This document shows, in pieces, positions 54,601-60,600 of a DNA stretch of 64,000 nucleotides; position 1 is the first letter of the stretch, and each line of letters begins with the position of its first letter. The stretch is from Azorinus chamasolen (Eukaryota; Mollusca; Bivalvia; Cardiida; Solecurtidae). The translations under genes were made by a program, and so were the position numbers. The notes beneath the pieces were generated by a model that saw nothing but the letters and a program-made list of their open reading frames with translations, was not told the origin of the DNA and did no database searches. The DNA lies in assembly GCA_963576725.1 (NCBI GenBank), contig OY755238.1:23636845-23700844 (forward strand), read 5' to 3'.

Positions 54601-57600
54601 ATCCCCTGATGGCATGACTCATATTTGTTGTTGTTTGTTTCAGTTTACTCACCAGATATGCCAAAGCGGCTGCCTATCAAGGACATAGTCAGCGGTTTGT
54701 TAGCCAGTGTTGGCAAGGCTGTCAGATACTGGTTCCACTACACACTGGTAACCTTTGCCTGGCTTGGGGTGGTACCCCTTACAGCATGTGAGTATATGTA
54801 TACAGAGCTCCACAGATATGTACAGTAAAACCCCTCTAGTTGAGCCCCTTAGTTGAGCATTGATTGATTATTTGCTTTTCAAACTTTCTGACACATGACT
54901 TTCTGTGTCATGCTGCCAATATTAGGGACCACAATGGAAATAAGAGGAATCCTTTCCTCTTTTTTGTGTTATCCCTGGTATTGGTGTGCATTGCATGGCT
55001 ATTCTTACATCGATATAATATAAATATAAATTTTATTTATGTAATGATACTATTTTTTAGACTGATGAATTTCACAGTTGTTATTATATTGTATTTTTAT
55101 GCATCATTTTGTTTTAAATTGCCATGTTATGTATACTTGCCAAATAATTTTATTATTATTATTATTATTATCTAAACCGGATATTTAATTTAGTATAAGT
55201 ATCGGTCTTTGAGACAGATGACAGCTTAATACAGGGTGAAAGTCATGCAGAAAGCTCCTCTAGGAGCTTTCTGTATGACTTTCAACCTGCATTATATTTA
55301 TAAAAGTATCTAAATTCTTCTCTACTAGAATTCTGGTTTAGAGGGGTTTTACTGTACATAGCAAAATCTAGAAAATAATTTCTATGAAATTTGTTAATTC
55401 TTATATCATAGGGATGGTGAATATTATAGGGATGGTACAAAAATGTCCAAACTACTGAGACATCATGCTCTTCATTCAACATTCTAGCTGGAATATTTGC
55501 CTGTCAGAGTTTTGGTTTCTTTGCAAAAATTTAACCATTTGCTCTATGAATATTCATGATGTTAGAAATAATGAATTTATGTATGAATAACAATTAGCAT
55601 ATTTATTATTATGGCATATCGATTGCTTGGTGCAAAACAATTGTAACTCCTTCACTTTGTGAAGGAGTTACGATAGTTGTGCACCAAGCCCTCGATATGA
55701 ACAAAAGAAATTGTTTACCATAGTGAAAGCTGTAGAATCAGATCTTTATCATTCCTTAACTCTTTCCTTCATATACCGGTAAATGCATTTTCATGCATTT
55801 GCAAAGAGAGTAGACCCAGACTGACCACTCCTATAGGAGCCATATGATCAGTGTCTGCTCTGTTTGCTTATGGTATAATATACATCTGATTCTGCAGTTT
55901 CTGTCTGAGAAATGATCTCGTTAATATTCATGATGTCATTATTTTTAACATGAATATGCAACAGGGAAAGAGTTAAGCAAACAGAGCAGACCCTGATCAG
56001 TTGGTTCCTACATGGATAGTCCTGATGGAATGGGTTTAGACATATTTGTATTGATAAATAAGACCAGTGTTTGTATTGCATGTTATGTCTGTAGGTCATT
56101 ATTCACACAGCTTTGTGCTCAGTTATAAATGGTCTAGATAGCTTTTTTTTATATTTCAGGTCGTATCTATAGGTGTTTGTTTACAGGCTCTGTATATTTG
56201 ATTTAATATTTCAGGTCGTATCTGTAGGTGTTTTATTTATGGGCTCTGTATATTTTGTTTATTTCAGGTCGTATCTGTAGGTGTTTTATTTATGGGCTCT
56301 GTATATTTTGTTTATTTCAGGTCGTATATATAGGTGTTTATTTACGGGCTCTGTATATTTTGTTTATTTCAGGTCGTATCTATAGGTGTTTATTTACGGG
56401 CTCTGTATATTTTGTTTATTTCAGGTCGTATCTATAGGTGTTTATGTATGGGCTCTGTATATTTTGTTTATTTCAGGTCGTATCTATAGGTGTTTATTTA
56501 TGGGCTCTGTATATTTTGTTTATTTCAGGTCGTATCTATTGGTGTTTATTTATGGGCTCTGTATATTTTGTTTATTTCAGGTCGTATCTATAGGTGTTTA
56601 TTTACGGGCTCCGTGAGTTCCTTGCTAACTTTGCCACTGGACATGTTGTCAACGTAAGTAATTCATCAGTTACCACAGGAGTGAGACACAGATATTATTA
56701 ACGATGCCTTTTGATGCCTTTGCATCTCTGATGATATTTTAGATGGAAATGAAAGAAAGTTGAAATTTAACCCTTTACTCCATGAATATTAATATAAGAA
56801 ATAATGACATTATTGATATGAATCAAATGCATTTTTGTAATGGCATTTCTATACAGAATGTTTTGACCTTGGCGAAAACTGTAGAATCAGATGTATATGA
56901 TTCTATAAGGAAAAGAGCAGGCCCTGATAAGACAGCTTGCCGCCCGCTTCTACTGGAGTTGTCTGATCTGGGTCTACTCTGTTTGCAAAGGCTTTCAAAG
57001 GCATATCATATGGAGTGAAGGTTTAAAGATGGACACAGACAAATAACTACAAATGACAAATATAATACTTTGGAATTAGAATCACAATTTGTTCAAAGAT
57101 TAACTTAAGTAGCTAGCAAAAGCATTGAGTCTTGAGTAGGATATTTTCAAATTGAATTTTAGGTGTATAATGCTATAAATTACAAGTGAGATATTCTGTT
57201 TATCCCTTTCCAGATTCTATGTTTATTTCAAAGTTCTATACCAAACTAATTATTCATGGACAAAATAGTTATAATTAAATATGGAAGGTGGAACATTGTA
57301 GCCATTTTACAACTAAGTCTGAGCCGTCTGATCTGGTTCTACTCTGTTTGCAAAATGCATGAAAAGGTGTTTATATGAAGGAAAAGGTTTAACATATTGA
57401 AATGTTGTAACATTACAGAGAAAACATAGCATCTGATTGCTTCCATGGATGTTTTGTGGTGACGTGTACGCTGTGTGCGTTTATCAGCCTTGTCTGGCTA
57501 CGAGAACAGATCCTGCATGGTGGAGGGCCAGACTGGTTGGAACAGGATGTGCAAGGGGGACAACCTAGGGTAAGCTGTAACAGAGAAATGGACAAGAAGA

Positions 57601-60600
57601 GCATTTTAACCCTTTACTCTATAAGTACACCTTTCTGCGCTTTTGCAAACAGAGTACACCCAGATCAGACGGCTCCTGATTAGGGTCTCCTCTGTTTGCT
57701 TATGATATAATATATTCTTGTGTGAATATTTATGGAGAAAAGGGTCGATAGGAAATCTAGGAAAAATTATGTTTTCTGTATTTCTCTGGCAACCTGAATT
57801 TGCTGATAATTGAAAAGTTATTCTAATAAGTAAGAACAAGGTTTTGACAAGAAAAATGAGGTTCTTGTAGACCAATGTGTTTCTTATCTACAGTTCTATA
57901 GAATGTCTGTAACAGTGATCAATTGGAAAAATATCAAAAAAGCAGTGTATTGCTTACTGCTAAATTACTTTACTCTGCATGAAACTTCCACATGCCGATC
58001 AACAGTTAACCCTTTACCTGATAGAGACGCCTTTTGATGCCTTTGCAAACAGAGTAACTGATAACTTTGGAGTTATTGCTCTGATAACTGAAAATTTCAT
58101 GGTTTTGCACGTATCTCTGAAACTGATGGAGCTAGAGTCACCAAATTCTACAGGAATGTTCTGACCGACCTGTTTACTTCTACGGATTGTCAGTATTTCC
58201 TACGGACTTGCTGCCAAAAGTATGCACTACGGATTAACAGCGGTCGGATTTTCATTTAATTTCATAGGATTGATCAGAACCATGCCTAGTTGTGAATATC
58301 TTATTCCTGTTCCAGTTCAATGATTTTCTGCAGAGGTTTTTGTATCAAAAACATTTTTAATTATACTATATTTAATGTCCGCTTAAGAGGGGCTTTACTT
58401 ATCAAAATGCAGCTTATTGATATTCATATAATGGTTATTTCTGACATGAATATTCATGGAATATATATATTATATGGGTTACATGGTTCACATAGGATTT
58501 GACAAGTCCTTGAATTTGGTTTCAACCTTGATAAGTACTTGAATTAAGTGTTGACTTGAAAAAATGCCAAACTGGTACTTGAAAGTCCTTGAATTTTGGC
58601 AAACAGCCTTGAATATCATTAAAAGTGTATTTAAGTTGTCAAAATAAGTTTTATAACGCATTATCTGTGTAAAAAATGAAACGGAAACCTTCGCTTTCTC
58701 GCATATTAAAAGTACATAAATGTACAGGGGTGAATGCCGCTGGTATGTATTGCGTTTGAGCGCAAGCAAGTATTTTTGTGTATGGATCATCATAAATCGT
58801 GTAAAAAAATGGCAGCGTCCATCATTAGTTTAGGAGAATGGAAAAGTTTGGAAAAAGTGTTTGTTTTAGCTCAAGTGGCTAGAAAAATATTGATGGATTA
58901 AAGGAACAAAGGACACACATAAAGCACATTAGACACTGTGTATGAAAAACATTGATTTGTCTCGCATGGGCGAAAGCGCATTGACTTCAAGAGTGCTAAG
59001 CACAAGTAAAAAAAGTAAATTAAGTTGTCGTTGGCGTTCATATGTCAGTAAGGAGTAAGATGTGTAGTGCTACTAGCAGTAGCCGTGATGACAACAATAA
59101 TGTTGTGACTACCACCCTACCCACCTCAGAAACTAATATAACTGATATGCCTTTCCAATCCCCACCCACTTCAAAAACTGTTGGAACTGCAAGTTTCATG
59201 TTTATTCAACACAAAGAGTCATAATCATACAATTTTAACTGGGTAAATGTTTGGAAAAAAATGCCTTGAAAATACAAATTCAACCTTGAAAAGTCCTTGA
59301 ATTTTGGTGTGAGAATTTTGTATGAACCATGGAACCGTTATGTTGCAAATATCAGGGTATTAAAGGCGCATTATCCCCATATAACTATATGTAATGTTCT
59401 TTTTTTTCCAGAATTTATTAGATGTTGGTGTAGTCAATAACCTAGTTGGACTAGGTGCTGGAGGAGCAAGAGAGCAGGGAGCCAATCAAAATGAAGGAAA
59501 TGATGAGGCGCCACCTGTTGAACAGGAGGAAGAAATAGAAGAGGAACCAGCTGAAAATGGCAACAATGCCGCACAGGGTAAGAACAGTTACTGTGCTTTA
59601 AACAGATTTTTAGTCAGAATATTATACTATATATATATTTTATATTGTATCATATATTTATATTTTATGATTGTTAAGAGATGTCATTTTGTCAATCTAA
59701 AATGTTAGTGCATAGATCATATTGGTCCAATTTTTAAAAATTCAGAATTTATTATCGGTATGAATATCAGTCAGATGTCGACAGTATACATTGAAAGTGT
59801 AGTGCAAAACTTCTTGGGCCTGTCTTACTAAAGATTGTACAACCAAAATTATCGTAAGTCCTAATTTTTATGTTCCCCAACAATGGTTTTGGGGGAGCAT
59901 ATAGTTGCCGCTTTGTCCATCCATCCGTTCGTCCGTCTGTCTGAACTTTGTCCAGAGCATACCACAAAAACTGTAATAGATATCAACATGAAATTTCATA
60001 GGTAGATTGATCTCGATGAGGAGAAGTGCGGTGCACAAAAACCATCACTCTCCTTTACATAATTCAGGAGTTATTGCCCATTGTTATTTTTCATACTTAA
60101 AATTGTCCGGAGCATAACACAAAAACTATAGTAGGTATCAACATGAAACTTCATAGGTAGATTGATCTTGATGAGGAGAAGTGCAGTGCACAAGAACCAC
60201 CTCTGTCTTTTGCATAATTTAGGATTTTTTTGTTGTTTTTCATACTATTTATCTGCACTTGGGGAGCATCCATCGGTTCTACCGATTCTCTTGTCAACAA
60301 CGGCTACTACTTGGATAACGGAAATGATCGCATATTCTAGCGTGCAACAATTAAGGCTAACTTCATACAACAGAACTTATTTCCCAGTTTGTGACTGTCA
60401 TATGTTAGAACTTAAATAATGATAGTCATATGGTCATATGGTCAGCAGTAAAATGGGCCCTTGGGTTTTTTTTTCATTTTTGATCTCAAGTTTTGACCTT
60501 ATCCTTCAATATGAGTTCTATACATTTACAGATGACAATAACTGGAATCCAATAGAGTGGGACAGAGCTGCAGAGGAACTGACCTGGGAAAGGGTGAGTG

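Larger units (their letters stand above)
55531..56020 (-). mobile_element. TTAA-B host with two nested elements
   Basis: TTAA, CCATTTGCTCTATGAATAT; interrupted at about 55618 and 55756; resumes 55977 GCAAACAGAGCAGACCCTG to GGTTCCTACATGG. Confidence 0.7.

Noticed and set aside
56228..56616. Open frames of 69-76 codons as a repeat protein
   Set aside because: They are the 52-bp decoy array read through; the segment contains repeated splice acceptors and only the last unit is coding.
59042..59224. Short host gene
   Set aside because: Lies inside a transposon-like unit, no splice signals or family match.
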